64,000 nt of DNA from the NCBI GenBank assembly GCA_022828595.1, contig JAKGHH010000001.1:213479848-213543847 (forward strand). Direction: 5' to 3'. Shown in pieces: positions 51,042 to 61,598 of this stretch. How positions within the stretch are numbered: the first letter of the stretch is position 1; each line of letters opens with the position of its first letter. The DNA is from Nelumbo lutea. Lineage: Eukaryota; Streptophyta; Magnoliopsida; Proteales; Nelumbonaceae. The translations under genes and the position numbers were made by a program. Below the pieces are notes generated by a model that was not told where the DNA came from, searched no databases, and saw nothing but the letters and a program-made list of their open reading frames with translations.

Positions 51042-52255
51042 AGTATGGTTTCAAAATATTTGCAAATAGTTTTAATTCCTAGGATCCATGTAAGTAGAGA
51101 GTGCAGCACTGTTCCTTGCAGCCGAGGGAGAGGTCCTCTCTTGTCGGGTAGTGCTTGATCATTATGAGCTGAGAGGTTAAGTGTAAGGCCATTTGGGATA
51201 ATACTTGATGGGATAATCTTGCACTTGCCCATAGTCCCTGGGTTTTTATAAGATGGCTTGGCCCAGGGACTACTTAGTGTAAGTGTTGGGCCCATAGGGT
51301 TCATATGATGGGCTCACGGGGTTCACTAGACTCTCTAGTGAATTCGGCCAAGCCTTGTAACAGAGGCTGAGCCAAACCCATGTGGCCGGTGTGTAAATCA
51401 ATGCTTGGGTCCCACGCCATACAAAGAAGCCCAACTGGATAGCAGTTTGGAAGACTTGAGCACTTGATCCTTATTGGTCCTAAAACCCATTTTGAGCTGG
51501 GCTAATTTGATCAGTCATTAACAAGGGGAGAATCTAAGATTAGGATGAGCCCCAAAGCTTATCTAATCTGCAAGATAGGATTAAAGAAGAGTCATAATCC
51601 AAATATAGATTTGGATAAGGGCAACTCCTGATATGATCATGAGATCTTTTCTTAATCATTAAGCAACTGGAGGAAACCCTATTCGATTGACTAGAATTTG
51701 AACCCTAGGGGATTTACACAGAACACACCCTGCAGTTTTGGGAGATAGGATCTCAGAAACCCTAGAAAAAAAAAAGCAGTTTGCCATCTTCTTCTCTAGC
51801 TCCCTCCTGTTGCAGCTGCCACTATCTATTGCAATTCGTTTTTCCCTGTCAAAGAAAGATCATGAAAAGTTCTTGATATCAGTTTTTGTTGAAAGGCTGA
51901 TTCTGTTTGGTGCTCATTGTCATCCAAAGGATTCTTGTGAAAGATTCAGTGTGTAGGACGCACTCTGCTGGTTCTGTTCCACAGTTGTTGTGTCATCTTC
52001 ATCAGGAGTAGATCTTGGTGCATTCTTTGGGCATGAACACCAACTTTGGGAGATATTATTTATCTAGATCAGGTATAATTACTCCATTTTTTGGTTAAGA
52101 TCTGGTTCATTGGTTCAAGTGGGATCCTTGAATCTTGATTCTAAAATTAGGAAATGCGATTCCTAGTTGAAAGGTAAGTAGAAAATTTTTGAAACTCGCC
52201 CACCCATTTCGCAACTGTTTTGGCGTCCATACGATGGATTCTACCATCCCTTTCA
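50405..52255 (+). mobile_element. Solo LTR4 (TG...CA, TSD ATAGC)
   Basis: 1851 bp from TGTTGGGCAG to CATCCCTTTCA in plus orientation, flanked by ATAGC at 50400-50404 and 52256-52260. It interrupts the RT/protease part of the outer chromovirus. Same family as the other three solo LTRs, closest to the copy at 44.5 kb. An AT dinucleotide run lies at about 51012-51040. Confidence 0.93.
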
Positions 52256-52659
52256 ATAGCATGATCACAGAGTCAGAATAGGGGTAGTTTATTTGGTACC
52301 AGAAAAAATTTTTAGTATCGTTCTATCACTGCCTATATGCGGGGGCAATAGAGCAATGGTGGGAGTCCTTTATTTCAGCAGTGAAGACACATGACATACA
52401 AATGTCCCCCTTGTTTAGGGTCTTCACCATTCGGGTTGGCTTCAGGAGCTTCCATTCTTTAGCCTGAATGCCCTTCAATGTGTGGCTTCCTTGAGTATTT
52501 TGATACTATAGAGACCTCTTAGTAAAATCCCAGGTTACAGGACCCAAGGTCCTTAACCATTGTGCCCCTAATATTGTGTCATATCCTTGTAAAGGAAGCA
52601 TATAAAAGTCAGTAATAATGGTGGTACCTTGAACTTGAAGTTGCAGATTGAGACATTTA

Positions 52660-52813
52660 CTGAGCTGTTACGAAGGGTGAGTTCGGGCCCCCGGTAGGGA
52701 GTTCAGTCCGCTCGTGTCCCCTTGTTCCCGCCTAGGCTTGGCCCCTTTTGCCGAGCTGTTGTTTCTGCCACGTGTCACGTAATAGAGAGGTCAGGCCAAA
52801 TCCTCCTTCATCA
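52660..52813 (-). repeat. Truncated 3' LTR of Tat element
   Basis: These 154 bp match 62385-62538 base for base apart from a few changes, starting CTGAGCTGTTACGAAGGGTG and ending CTTCATCA. The other 786 bp of the LTR are absent. The break falls in the repeat array of the LTR. Confidence 0.9.
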
Positions 52814-52828
52814 ATTGCCCCCCACTCC
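52814..52828 (-). other. Polypurine tract of Tat element
   Basis: The minus strand reads GGAGTGGGGGGCAAT directly before the LTR start TGATGAAGG. Confidence 0.85.
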
Positions 52829-53286
52829 TTGCGCCGGGTGTCTTGCCATGGTGCGGGGAGTTTTCGCGAGGTAGCAGGTGGATTTGTCCCGTCCTTCAAA
52901 CCTTCTTTGCGCGAGATGCTTTTGCTAGGGTTCTTTCGGTTTTTGAGAAGGCTAGAAACGTGCTTACTCAAGAACGCCGGTGGTTGTGACAGCGTGCGTT
53001 TTAAATTTCAAACCGATTCGCGCCGCTGGGACGTGACAGCGGGTCATTTCAAAAGGCGCGCCACTGCTGTACGTGCACGGGCGTGTCATGGAGACGTGCG
53101 GCGCGTCAGTTTCGGAAAGACGCGTGTCGAAGCGACGTCGGTTTCAAAAAGACGTGCGCTGACGTTTCGCTTTTTTCGGAAAGACGTGCGCCAATCACGT
53201 CTCGACCTTAAGGGTTGTGCGGTCAGTAAGAACGTGGGCCGTCGGATCGTCTTCGGTCTACACGGTCGATTCTTGGTTACTGTAGC

Positions 53287-53294
53287 TATAAATA
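53287..53294 (+). promoter_or_regulatory. TATA box of the antisense gene
   Basis: TATAAATA (in AGCTATAAATAGTGGGGG) lies 186 bp before the ATG at 53473. A CT-rich leader separates them, together with a possible leader intron (CCG/GTGAGT at 53440, acceptor not certain). Position and sequence fit a plant core promoter on the plus strand. Confidence 0.6.
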
Positions 53295-53472
53295 GTGGGG
53301 GACCCCGGTCGGTTGTCACTTTTGCGGTGTCTACTGAGTTCGCGTCCAACCTTTCAGCTCGCGTCCAAGTCTTTTCCAGCTCGCGTCAAGGCTGGTTATA
53401 CAGTCTTCAAGGTTCTTTGGCTTGTTCTTCAAACTTTCCGGTGAGTACTTTCCTGAATCCATCTTTTCCCCA

Positions 53473-54277
53473 ATGTCTGGCTTTGATAGCTCAGGCGATT
53501 CTTCGAGTAGGGCCGACATAGGTTCCTCCAACCGAGCCGTGTCCCCCGACTGCCTCAGTGATCCTGAGGTGGAGCTTGAGGACTATAAACCAGTAGGCTG
53601 AGTCACTTCGGGCGGTTTGGCGTCTACCTCCCGCCGAGGTCGGATGCTAGACAGGTTTGGTCCTTCGACCATGACGCCTAAGGGGCTTCAATCCATACTT
53701 CTGTCTTACAATTTTCTTGGGGGGTACACATATTTTATTCCTTCGGGTAGCTTTCCTTGGGAACACGGGCCTGATGAGATTGTGATTTTTCGAGAGCAAC
53801 TCGCTGCGGGGTTGCGACTTCCTTTCCATCCCCTTCTCGTCGAAGTCATAAACCACTTCGGTGTCACCATTGGTCAGCTTCATCCGAACTCTATTCGGAA
53901 CCTAGTGGGGACAGTTTCCCTTTTTTGTGAGCAGAACTTCCCCTTGGACTTAGAGATATTATCCTCTATCTTGATGCTCAAGAGACAGGCGGGTTCTCTT
54001 CCTGGGGGGAGACGGGCGTATTACCTTTCTCCTCGCCAAGGTTTTAAGCTTCTACACGATCTTCCTAATAAGGTCCCGGCGTGGAAGCGGGACTACTTCG
54101 GTGTGCAAAGTGCACAAGGATGGCCCTTTCAGACCGAGTGGGGCGAGGCCGCTCCCAATTTAGGCGTAACTCTTGATAAAGAGACAGTGAAGGGCCTCCA
54201 GCAATGGGCATGGCAAGGCTTAAAATGTCACCAATACTTAACAGAGGCCAAGCTTATTGCAGCCGGCCTGAGTTCGG
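53473..54277 (+). CDS. Tat antisense ORF, exon 1 (putative gypsy-type transposon domain)
   Basis: The frame starts MSGFDSSGDSSSRADIG and is acidic for 45 residues. After one TGA stop near 53605 (probably a former Arg CGA) it continues uninterrupted to a donor at 54278 (TCGG/GTAGGT). The core includes FPWEHGPDEIVIFREQLAAG, FHPLLVEVINHFGVTIGQLH and RRAYYLSPRQGFKLLHDLP. This pattern is that of the plant-only putative gypsy-type transposon domain (PF04195, Transposase_28), known from antisense ORFs of Tat retrotransposons. Biochemical function is unknown. It runs opposite to gag-pol. Confidence 0.75.
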
Positions 54278-54352
54278 GTAGGTTTCTAGCTATGCGGTTC
54301 TTGCTTGCTCTGTTCTTTTCGTTTTTTTCTGATGTCAAACTCGTTTCTACAG

Positions 54353-54782
54353 GTGTCATGGACGCGGAGAGAACTCGTGGGGGGCATTTGTTCCAAGGTA
54401 TGAAGAGGAGGAAGCGGGTCGCCAAGCGAACTCGTACCGAGATGCCTCTGGATGAGGAGCCCCAAGTTCCAGACCATACGCCGGAGGATCTGCCCAGGGA
54501 GCCCGAAGTGACTCTACCGGTGCACAAAACTGCCGGGGTGCCTTACGCTGAGACCACTCATACGGGCGCTCCTGCATACTCAAGTGCTCCTGCTCACTCC
54601 GGGTTTGCTCATACGCGGGCTGGGCCCTCAGGCTCGGAGCTCAAGGGGAGTTTAGGAGCGTGTTGATGCCGAACTACGCTCTTCAGAAGAGTAGGGACGC
54701 TACTTTCCCTGAGGAGGTCGCAGCATGGACCGATCTTCCCTTGAATCAGGTCGCTTGCCACGCCGTAACACATGCCATGGTG
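54353..54782 (+). CDS. Tat antisense ORF, exon 2
   Basis: It follows an acceptor (TTTCTACAG) in phase with exon 1 (SSG/VMDAERTRGGHLF). It has a nuclear-localisation-like run KRRKRVAKRTR and then a proline- and acid-rich segment. A 1-bp deletion in the GGGG run near 54650 shifts the frame into a TGA. The correct frame then reads LMPNYALQKSRDATFPEEVA and reaches the donor at 54783 (GTG/GTGAGT). Confidence 0.6.
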
Positions 54783-54856
54783 GTGAGTTAGATTCCGTCT
54801 TCACTTTTTTATTCTGTTGCTTCTGCTGTTATTTGCTCACTTGTTTCTTTTGGTAG

Positions 54857-55450
54857 GTGAATTCTTTAATTCATGCCTTGGCGGCCCAAGTGGAGAGGAG
54901 CTCGCGACAGGCGCGAGTTGCTGAGGCTGCCGCTCATGCTGCTGAAGAAGCTTTCCATGCTGCAGAGGCAAATACCCGAGCTGCTGAGGCGGCTGCTTAC
55001 GCTGCTGAAGAGGCTGCTCGCGTCGTGAGGGCCAGGCAGGCGAGGTCTCAGCGTGACACCGAGGCCATGGGGGTAGTTGTCAAGCATATGGCGGACTTGA
55101 AGTTGGATTTGCAACATCAAGTCGAATATCTTCAAGAAGACATCAGGGAGAGAACACAGATTTTTTCCCAAGGCATTGAAGACGCCAAGAAGAAGGCAGT
55201 TGAAGACTACATTGCCTCTCCGCGTTTTGACGATCTGATAGTGGACTCTTACAGGAGGGGGTTCAAGTTGAGCCGGTGGATGATTCGGAATACGTACCCC
55301 GACCTCGATGTAAGTGCCATATCCACTTCGCGTATAACTCAAGAGATGGCCAATGCTGCCGATGGCGAGCCAGACTCTGAAGGAGAGGCAGGGCCTTCGG
55401 GTGTTGTTGAAGTGCCTTCCGATGGCGAAGAAGTGGCTCCGGGCATGTAA
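54857..55450 (+). CDS. Tat antisense ORF, exon 3 (alanine-rich coiled coil)
   Basis: After acceptor TTTTGGTAG the frame reads VNSLIHALAAQVERSSRQAR and then a strongly periodic Ala/Glu helix (AAEEAFHAAEANTRAAEAAA). This is followed by a second helix (DLKLDLQHQVEYLQEDIRER) and an acidic tail ending EEVAPGM. The 197 residues are open. The coiled coil suggests oligomerisation. Downstream is an oligo-A/T tract at 55450-55468. Confidence 0.7.
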   Translation: MNSLIHALAAQVERSSRQARVAEAAAHAAEEAFHAAEANTRAAEAAAYAAEEAARVVRARQARSQRDTEAMGVVVKHMADLKLDLQHQVEYLQEDIRERTQIFSQGIEDAKKKAVEDYIASPRFDDLIVDSYRRGFKLSRWMIRNTYPDLDVSAISTSRITQEMANAADGEPDSEGEAGPSGVVEVPSDGEEVAPGM

Positions 55451-55704
55451 AAAAAAATTTTTTTTTTGGTCCTTTCTGATGGCCGATGTATTATTTCTTG
55501 CAATGGACTGTCTTTTTCCCCGTGTTCTTCTCCCCCGAACTGATTCTGTCTACCACTGTCCGGGTTATTAAATTTCCGCGGTCTGTTCTGCCGCAAACTG
55601 GTTTTTTTGCCGAGCTGATAATATGCTCCTTTGCTTGCCGAAGTTCCTCTTGGCTTGCATCGTGGCACATAGAACCTGATTTTGTCCACTTCGCTTGGTG
55701 GTTT

Positions 55705-58700
55705 ATAGGTAGTATCGCCTTAAGTTCACGATGTTCCACACTCGAGGTACTCATTTGCCTTCCAAGGTTTCGAGTTCGTATGCCCCCCCGAGCGCTCTTT
55801 TTACTTTATAGGGCCCTTCCCAATTAGGTCCAAGCTTGCCCACGCCGGGTTCGGGCACCATAATCTTATGAAGGACCAAGTCGCCGACTCAGAAGCTCCG
55901 TTGCTTTACTTTGCTATTGTAGTAGCGAGCTACCTGCTGCTGGTATGCCGCTGTTCAGATGTGCGCGAGGTCCCTTACCTCGTCCAGTAGGTCAAGTTTG
56001 GTACGTAACTTGTCTCCATTCGTCCGATCGTCGTATGTTTCTAATCGCAATGTTGGTATTTCGATTTCCGCCGGGATCACTGCTTCAGTGCCGTAGGTGA
56101 GGTTGAAGGGGGTTTCTCCCGTGGCTATTTTTTCGGTAGTTCGGTGAGCCCATAAGACACTTGGTATCTCTTCGGCCCAAAATCCCTTAGCTCGACCTAC
56201 ACGTGCTTTCAGTCCGCGCAGGATGGCTCTGTTCATTACTTCCGTCTAACCATTTGCCTGCGGGTGCGCGACTGACGTGAAATTGTGCCGAATCCCCATG
56301 TTCTGGCACCACTCTTGGAACTTGATATCCTCAAACTGTTTGCCGTTGTCGGAGATTAGTACCCGAGGTAACCCGAACCGACATACTATGTTCTTCCAAA
56401 AGAAGTTCTGTATGTTTCGAGCCGTAACAGTTGCCAGAGGTTCGGCTTCTATCCACTTTGTAAAGTAATCTACTGCAACAACTAAGAATTTTCTTCCGCC
56501 TGTTGCTGGTGGGAATGGCCCCAGGAGGTTGATGCCCCATTGTGCAAAGGGCCATGGGCTGGCAAGGTATTTGAGGTCGGAGGCAGGTTGATGGTGGATA
56601 TTAGCGTGCTTCTGACACTTGTCGCATTTTCTGACGAGCTCGACAGCTTCTGCCTTCATCGTTGGCCAGTAGTATCCTTGTCGAAGTGCCTTTTGGGCGA
56701 GTGCTCTGCCCCCCAAGTGTCCGCCACACAGGCCTTCATGAGTGTCGCGGAGTACGAACTCGGCTTCGGCAGGTCGCAGGCAACGCAAATAGGGGAGCGT
56801 GTAGGACCGTCGGTATAACCGTTCGTCTATTATGACGTATTTGGCCGCCTGGCGCTGCACCCTCTTGGCCGCATTGCGTTCTGTAGGGAGGGTTCCGTCT
56901 ATCAAGAAGCTCGCGAGTGGATCGATCCAGCTCGGCTCTGCCTCCAAGACGGGAGCGACCTCCTCTGTCCCCCTGAGAATACTAGGCCGAGGTAAGTCCT
57001 CTATGTACATAGTTCTCATATTGTTGTGACTTGTACTGGCTAACCGGGATAGGGCGTCGGCCTCAGTGTTTTCTTACCTCGGGATTTGCCTGATGATGTG
57101 TGACTGAAAGTTGAGCAGGGCTTCTTTTACTTTGGCCAAATATGCGATCATGGAGAGATCGCGTGCTTCGTACTTGCCGGTAACTTGGTTCACCACGAGC
57201 TGAGAATCGCTACTGATGACCAAGTGTTTTGCCTTTACCTTTCGCGCTAGGTCCAGCCCGGCGATCAGTGCTTCGTACTCTGCCTCGTTGTTGGATGCCG
57301 CGAACTCAAAGCGTAGTGCGTATTCTAATTTTGTGCCGCCCGGGCCGCACAAGACTATTCCAACTCCGCTGCCTTGCCGGTTCGAGGAACCGTCCACGTG
57401 AAGGATCCAGGGCTCCACATCCCAGTTCGCGCTTCACCTGACCAGGAGAGATGCCACACTGGCTGCCACTTCACGGGGTTCGGACTGTATGGGCTCAGGA
57501 GCTCCGGGTTCGCCCAAACTGGGGACCTCGGGCTCGACCTGTGGGGCTTCGTGGCTGAAAGTGCACTCGGCGATAAAATCTGCCAAAGCTTGGGCCTTGA
57601 TAGCGGTTCTTGGTTTGTACTGGAGGTCGTACTCGCTGAGTTCGATGGCCCATTTCGCCAGTCGACCGGAAACCTCGGGTTTGAGTAAAACTTGTCTAAG
57701 AGGTTTGTTAGTTAGGACGATGACGGTGTGAGCCTAGAAGTATGGGCGGAGTTTCCGAGCTGCTATTACTAGGGTGTATGCTAGTTTTTCTATCTCCGGG
57801 TACCTTGTCTCTGTTCCCTGCAAAATTTTACTAACATAATAGATGGGTCGTTGGACCCAGTCTATTTCTTTTATTAGTACCGAACTGACTGCCTCGTCGC
57901 TTGCCGAGAGGTACAGTTCTAAGACCTCGCCCACCTCGGGCCGGGCTAAGGTTGGCACACTAGCGAGGTAACCTTTTAGTTCGTCGAACGCGAACTGGCA
58001 GTCTTGGGTCCACTCGAACCCTTTGCCTTTGATTGCCTTGTAGAAGGGTAGGCAGCGGTCTGCTGACTTAGACAAGAAGCGGCTTAGGGCGGCTATGCGG
58101 CCGTTTAGCCTCTGAACCTCTTTTACTTTCCGAGGTGGTTTCATATCTATAATGGCTTTTCTTTGTCTGGGTTGGCCTCAATACCGCGCCGATTGACAAT
58201 GTAGCCTAGGAACTTGCCCGAGGTGACGCTGAAGACACATTTGTTGGGGTTCAACTTCATGCTAAACTGACGCAGGATTTGGAAAACAGAATCTAAGTCT
58301 TGTATTAATTCTTGTGAAAACTGAGTCTTGACGACCATGTCGTCTACATAGCACTCTATCTTCGTACCAATCAGGGGCCGAAATAGCCTATTTACAAGTC
58401 TTTGGAAAGTCACTCCGGCATTTTTTAGTCCGAAGGGCATGACTTTGTAGCAATACAGTCCGAACTCGGTTACGAAGCTGGTTTTTTCCTCATCGGATGG
58501 GTCCATCCTAACTTGGTTGTAGCCCGAGTAGGTGTCCAGGAAGCTTAGCAACTCGTTTCCCGAGGTCACGTCCACTAGGCGGTCAATTCTGGGGAGGGGG
58601 AAGCAATCTTTCGGGCAAGCTCGGTTCGGGTCGGTATAGTCAACGCACATGCGCCACTTGCTGTTTGCCTTTTTTACCAACACCGGGTTGGCCACCCAAC

Positions 58701-59994
58701 TCGGGTAATGGACTTCCCTTATGAAGTTTGCTGCCAGGAGCTTCTCGACCTCCTCGTTGACCGCTCTCTAGCGTTCTGGGGCTAAGTTGCGTTTCTTCTG
58801 TCTAACGGGTCTGACTACAGGGTCAGTATTAAGTTTGTGAGTTATCAGTCTGGGGCTAATGCCGGGCATGTCGGCCGCGGACCAGGCAAAAATATCTAAA
58901 TTTTGAAGTAAAAAACTCACCAGTTCGGTTCGTAGGGGATCCTCGATGGAAGCTCCGATGCTTAGTGTGCGAGCTGGGTCCGTAGCCGAAGTCGGGATTG
59001 CGACAGTTTCCTCCGTGGGCGAAGCTCGTTCCTCACCTTGCTCCGCAGGCCGCTCCAGTTCGAGGTCGTCGGCCGCCTTGGTTTTTCCCTTCAGGGCGGC
59101 AACATAACACTTGCGGGACTCGAGCTGGTCGCCCCGCGCTACCCCTACACCGAAGTCCGTAGGGAACTTCATGGCCAAATAGTAGGTGGAGACCGCCGCC
59201 CGTAGGATATGCGTGATCGGCCGCCCTATTATGGCATTGTATGGGGAGGGGGTCGCGACTACCAAGAAATCATGGTTGAGTCTGACTGCACAAGGCCATG
59301 TGCCGACTTCCACCGGGACGATTACTTTTCCGAGGGGCCTGACTTCCTCTCCGCTGAAACCCACCAGGGGAGTGTTCGCGGGCTTCAGCTCGCTCCTCTG
59401 TAACTGCAGCTGGTCAAATGCTGATTTGAAGAGGATGTCCGCTGAGCTGCCCGAATCTACGAGTACGCGCCTGACCTCGAAGTTGCCGATCCTTAGTTTA
59501 ATGATAAGCGCGTCATCATGGGGGTAGTGGACTCCTCGCGCATCATCCTCCGTGAAGAAGATTGGTTCTTCAGTCTTTGGTCTCTTTGGGGGGTTCCGTT
59601 TTTCGAGTGCCGCTTTGCGAACTGAAGTCCGGGCTGCTGCCGATGTACACCCTGCTACCACCGAACCTCCCACTATTACATGGATGGTTCCCCGAACTGG
59701 CTTCTCTTCCGGAGGCTGCTTCTGCAACGGTTCGGCAGGTCTGTTGCTAGACTCGGGGGCATCCTTTTCGTGCTCCCCTTGCCGACCTGCCATATTGTTA
59801 TTGTTGTGCTGTACAAAGTTTCTCAAGTATCCGCGACGGATGAGCCCCTCTATCTCGTCCCGAAGGTTATTACACTGTTCGGTGCTATGACCATGGTCTC
59901 TATGGAAACTACAATACAAATTCTTGTTTCTCTCGTTCGGATTTCCCTTTAGGCGAGGTGGCCACTTAACGTATGGGGCGTCTTTGATCGTCAT
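55705..59994 (-). pseudogene. Tat pol: zinc knuckle, protease, RT, RNase H, integrase
   Basis: In minus-strand order: YCSFHRDHGHSTEQCNNL (zinc knuckle), VLVDSGSSADILF (protease DSG), WRMCVDYTDPNRACPKDCFP, MPFGLKNAGVTFQRLVN and CYVDDMVVKT (RT with the YVDD motif), DCQFAFDELKGYL, then a second RNase H (WILHVDGSSNRQGSGVGIVL, NNEAEYEALIAGL), H2C2 integrase (HEGLCGGHLG, CDKCQKH) and core (LISDNGKQFEDIKFQEWC, HPQANG-stop-TEVMNRAI). The first core Asp appears as Asn (INLLGPF). One extra base at about 58160 shifts the frame; most stops are TAG or TGA where CAG or CGA is expected. It is a recent but dead polyprotein, in frame with gag. Confidence 0.88.
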
Positions 59995-60072
59995 TAAGAT
60001 CTTCGTCCGCCTCGTGTTTAACAGCGTGTAGTCCGTCCGAACTGCTAGGGGGGCCCGGAATGACTGGTTTGG

Positions 60073-61515
60073 CTACGGCTCCCGGGTCGGGTTTTTTCCA
60101 TTCACCGGGTTGGAGAGCTCGCCTTCTCTCTTTCTTTTCTCGTTCCCGCCTTCGGTTCGTTGGTTGATTTCTTCCTCTGTCCTCATGAACTTATCCGCGA
60201 GTTTGAGGAATTCGGCCACAGTTGCGGGCTGGTCGGCCACCATGTGCCATTTGAATTCTTTGTGCGTCACTCCTCTTTTGGCCACCGTGAGCTGCACTAC
60301 GGGGTCCAACCACGGTATCTGCAAGCATGCTTTGTTGAATCGCTTGATGTAGCCCCGAATGGATTCTCCTTCTCTTTGGACTACTCCGAAGATGCTTTCC
60401 TCTGTTCTGGGGCACCGTTGGGTGGTGACGAAGTGTGTGGTGAAGACTTGCACGAACTGGGCCCAGCACTTTATCGACCCGTGGGCCAGGTTCCTGTACC
60501 AAGTGCGGGATACCCCCCTGGGGGTGGTGGTAAAGGCCACGCACATGCACAATTCGCTGGCCCTGGCGTGGTGCATTTGGGACTGAAAGGCGTCAACGTG
60601 GTCGTTGGGGTCGAAGGACCTGTCGTACTTGTCCAGGGGCGGGAGCTTGAAGTCTCTAGGTAAGGGGACCGCCAGGAGTTCCGATGCGAGGGGGGAAGGA
60701 ACCGAGAGAACCGGGGCAGCCCCTACCTCGTCCGAGCTCGTGTCTTTGCCTCTGAACTCCGACAAGGCACGGGTGGCGGTTCGGCGACTTCGCCGTTGAG
60801 CGGGCCTTGTACTGGCGCTGCTAGCCTCCGTGTTACCGAGCTCGATGGGCCTGGAATGCCGGTATTCTGCCGCTAGGGTGCTGAATCGGTTTTCGGTGAG
60901 CGGGAGCTCGGGCTTGGAGCGCCGAGGTGCCGACCTCGCGGGCGAGGTTCCCGACCCGCCCCCGGGTTGCGAGGCGGGGATGACATTTTTCTCTCTTCGG
61001 CCTGGGGACGAGGCCTGGCTGTTGGGGTGGTTCTGGGGCCGGGAGGCCTTCGCCTGGTGGGGGCGTCCATCCTGCGGGGAGGCCTTGACCGGCCTCGGAG
61101 CGGGGTGGCGAGGCGGAAGTAGTGGTTGGTTCAGTGGCAGTTGGGGGAACTGCTGTTGATAGTGATACTGGGAGATGTTGTGCAGTACTTGGTGCTGGTG
61201 AAGCTGGTGCTGCTGGAACTGTTGCATTTGGGCTTGCATTGCCCGCATGCACTGCATCAGGTCCTCCAACCGGTTTTGGCTGGCTGCCAGGGGGACGGCA
61301 GTCGGTTCAGTGAAGGTTGTCTCAATGGGGAGAGGAAAGGGGATGCTTGTGGTAGGAGGGTTTACGGGTGCCATTGCTTGTGGCGCGTTCAAGCTGGGGA
61401 TCCCATCCGTCGAAAGGGGGATGGTGAACTCTCCAACGCACACCATGGGGACTTGAAGTTGTTCCCCGGTGGCGTTTGTCTCTGTGCCACGTCCGGTGTT
61501 GCTGGAGGAGGCCAT
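60073..61515 (-). CDS. Tat gag
   Basis: 480 codons from MASSSNTGRGTETN to NPTREP, then a TAG that separates it from the in-frame zinc-knuckle/protease part. The N-terminus is Gln/His/Pro-rich (MQAQMQQFQQHQLHQHQ). The retrotransposon gag domain occupies the C-terminal third (FDPNDHVDAFQSQMHHARAS, WYRNLAHGSIKCWAQFVQVF, ESIRGYIKRFNKACLQIP). Gag forms the virus-like particle and packages the RNA. The frame is otherwise open over 1.4 kb. Confidence 0.85.
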   Translation of the reverse strand: MASSSNTGRGTETNATGEQLQVPMVCVGEFTIPLSTDGIPSLNAPQAMAPVNPPTTSIPFPLPIETTFTEPTAVPLAASQNRLEDLMQCMRAMQAQMQQFQQHQLHQHQVLHNISQYHYQQQFPQLPLNQPLLPPRHPAPRPVKASPQDGRPHQAKASRPQNHPNSQASSPGRREKNVIPASQPGGGSGTSPARSAPRRSKPELPLTENRFSTLAAEYRHSRPIELGNTEASSASTRPAQRRSRRTATRALSEFRGKDTSSDEVGAAPVLSVPSPLASELLAVPLPRDFKLPPLDKYDRSFDPNDHVDAFQSQMHHARASELCMCVAFTTTPRGVSRTWYRNLAHGSIKCWAQFVQVFTTHFVTTQRCPRTEESIFGVVQREGESIRGYIKRFNKACLQIPWLDPVVQLTVAKRGVTHKEFKWHMVADQPATVAEFLKLADKFMRTEEEINQRTEGGNEKRKREGELSNPVNGKNPTREP

Positions 61516-61580
61516 GAGTGTTGGGTTTTTTGAAGAAAAGGGGTTATCGAAGTTTGGAGGGAGGCTTTTTGAAGCACTTT

Positions 61581-61596
61581 CCCACAGACGGCGCCA
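61581..61596 (-). other. Primer-binding site of Tat element
   Basis: The minus strand reads TGGCGCCGTCTGTGGG two bases after the 5' LTR end (CTCCATCA). This PBS is common in Tat/RIRE2-like elements. Confidence 0.85.
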
Positions 61597-61598
61597 AT

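Larger units (their letters stand above)
46564..52659 (-). pseudogene. Outer chromovirus pol: protease, RT, RNase H, integrase, chromodomain
   Basis: From right to left on the minus strand: protease-like TTIITDFYMLPLQGYDTILGAQWL (about 52.6 kb); RT with [20 protein letters not shown] and FFDGILIYS, where the second catalytic Asp of FxDD is Gly (about 49.9-50.0 kb); the RT continuation VLHILKN resumes as KLFS after the hAT insertion; RNase H with STYEKELLAIVMVLQKWRPYL (48.2 kb) and ENTAVDALSRQ (48.0 kb); integrase with STILVVVDSLSKYGHFL and VSDRDPVFSSLFWKELF (47.4-47.6 kb); C-terminus HPVFHVSWLKK; chromodomain NRADTEVLIRWEGTLDINATWE (46.6-46.7 kb). Frameshifts and stops are frequent. It cannot make an active polyprotein. 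Confidence 0.85.

Noticed and set aside
52748..53521. 257-codon open frame at the left end of the Tat element
   Set aside because: It begins inside the LTR stump and crosses the TATA region; GC-rich sequence keeps it open, and no domain is seen.
60160..61533. Plus-strand open frames opposite Tat gag
   Set aside because: Shadows of the GC-rich gag frame with no recognisable domain.
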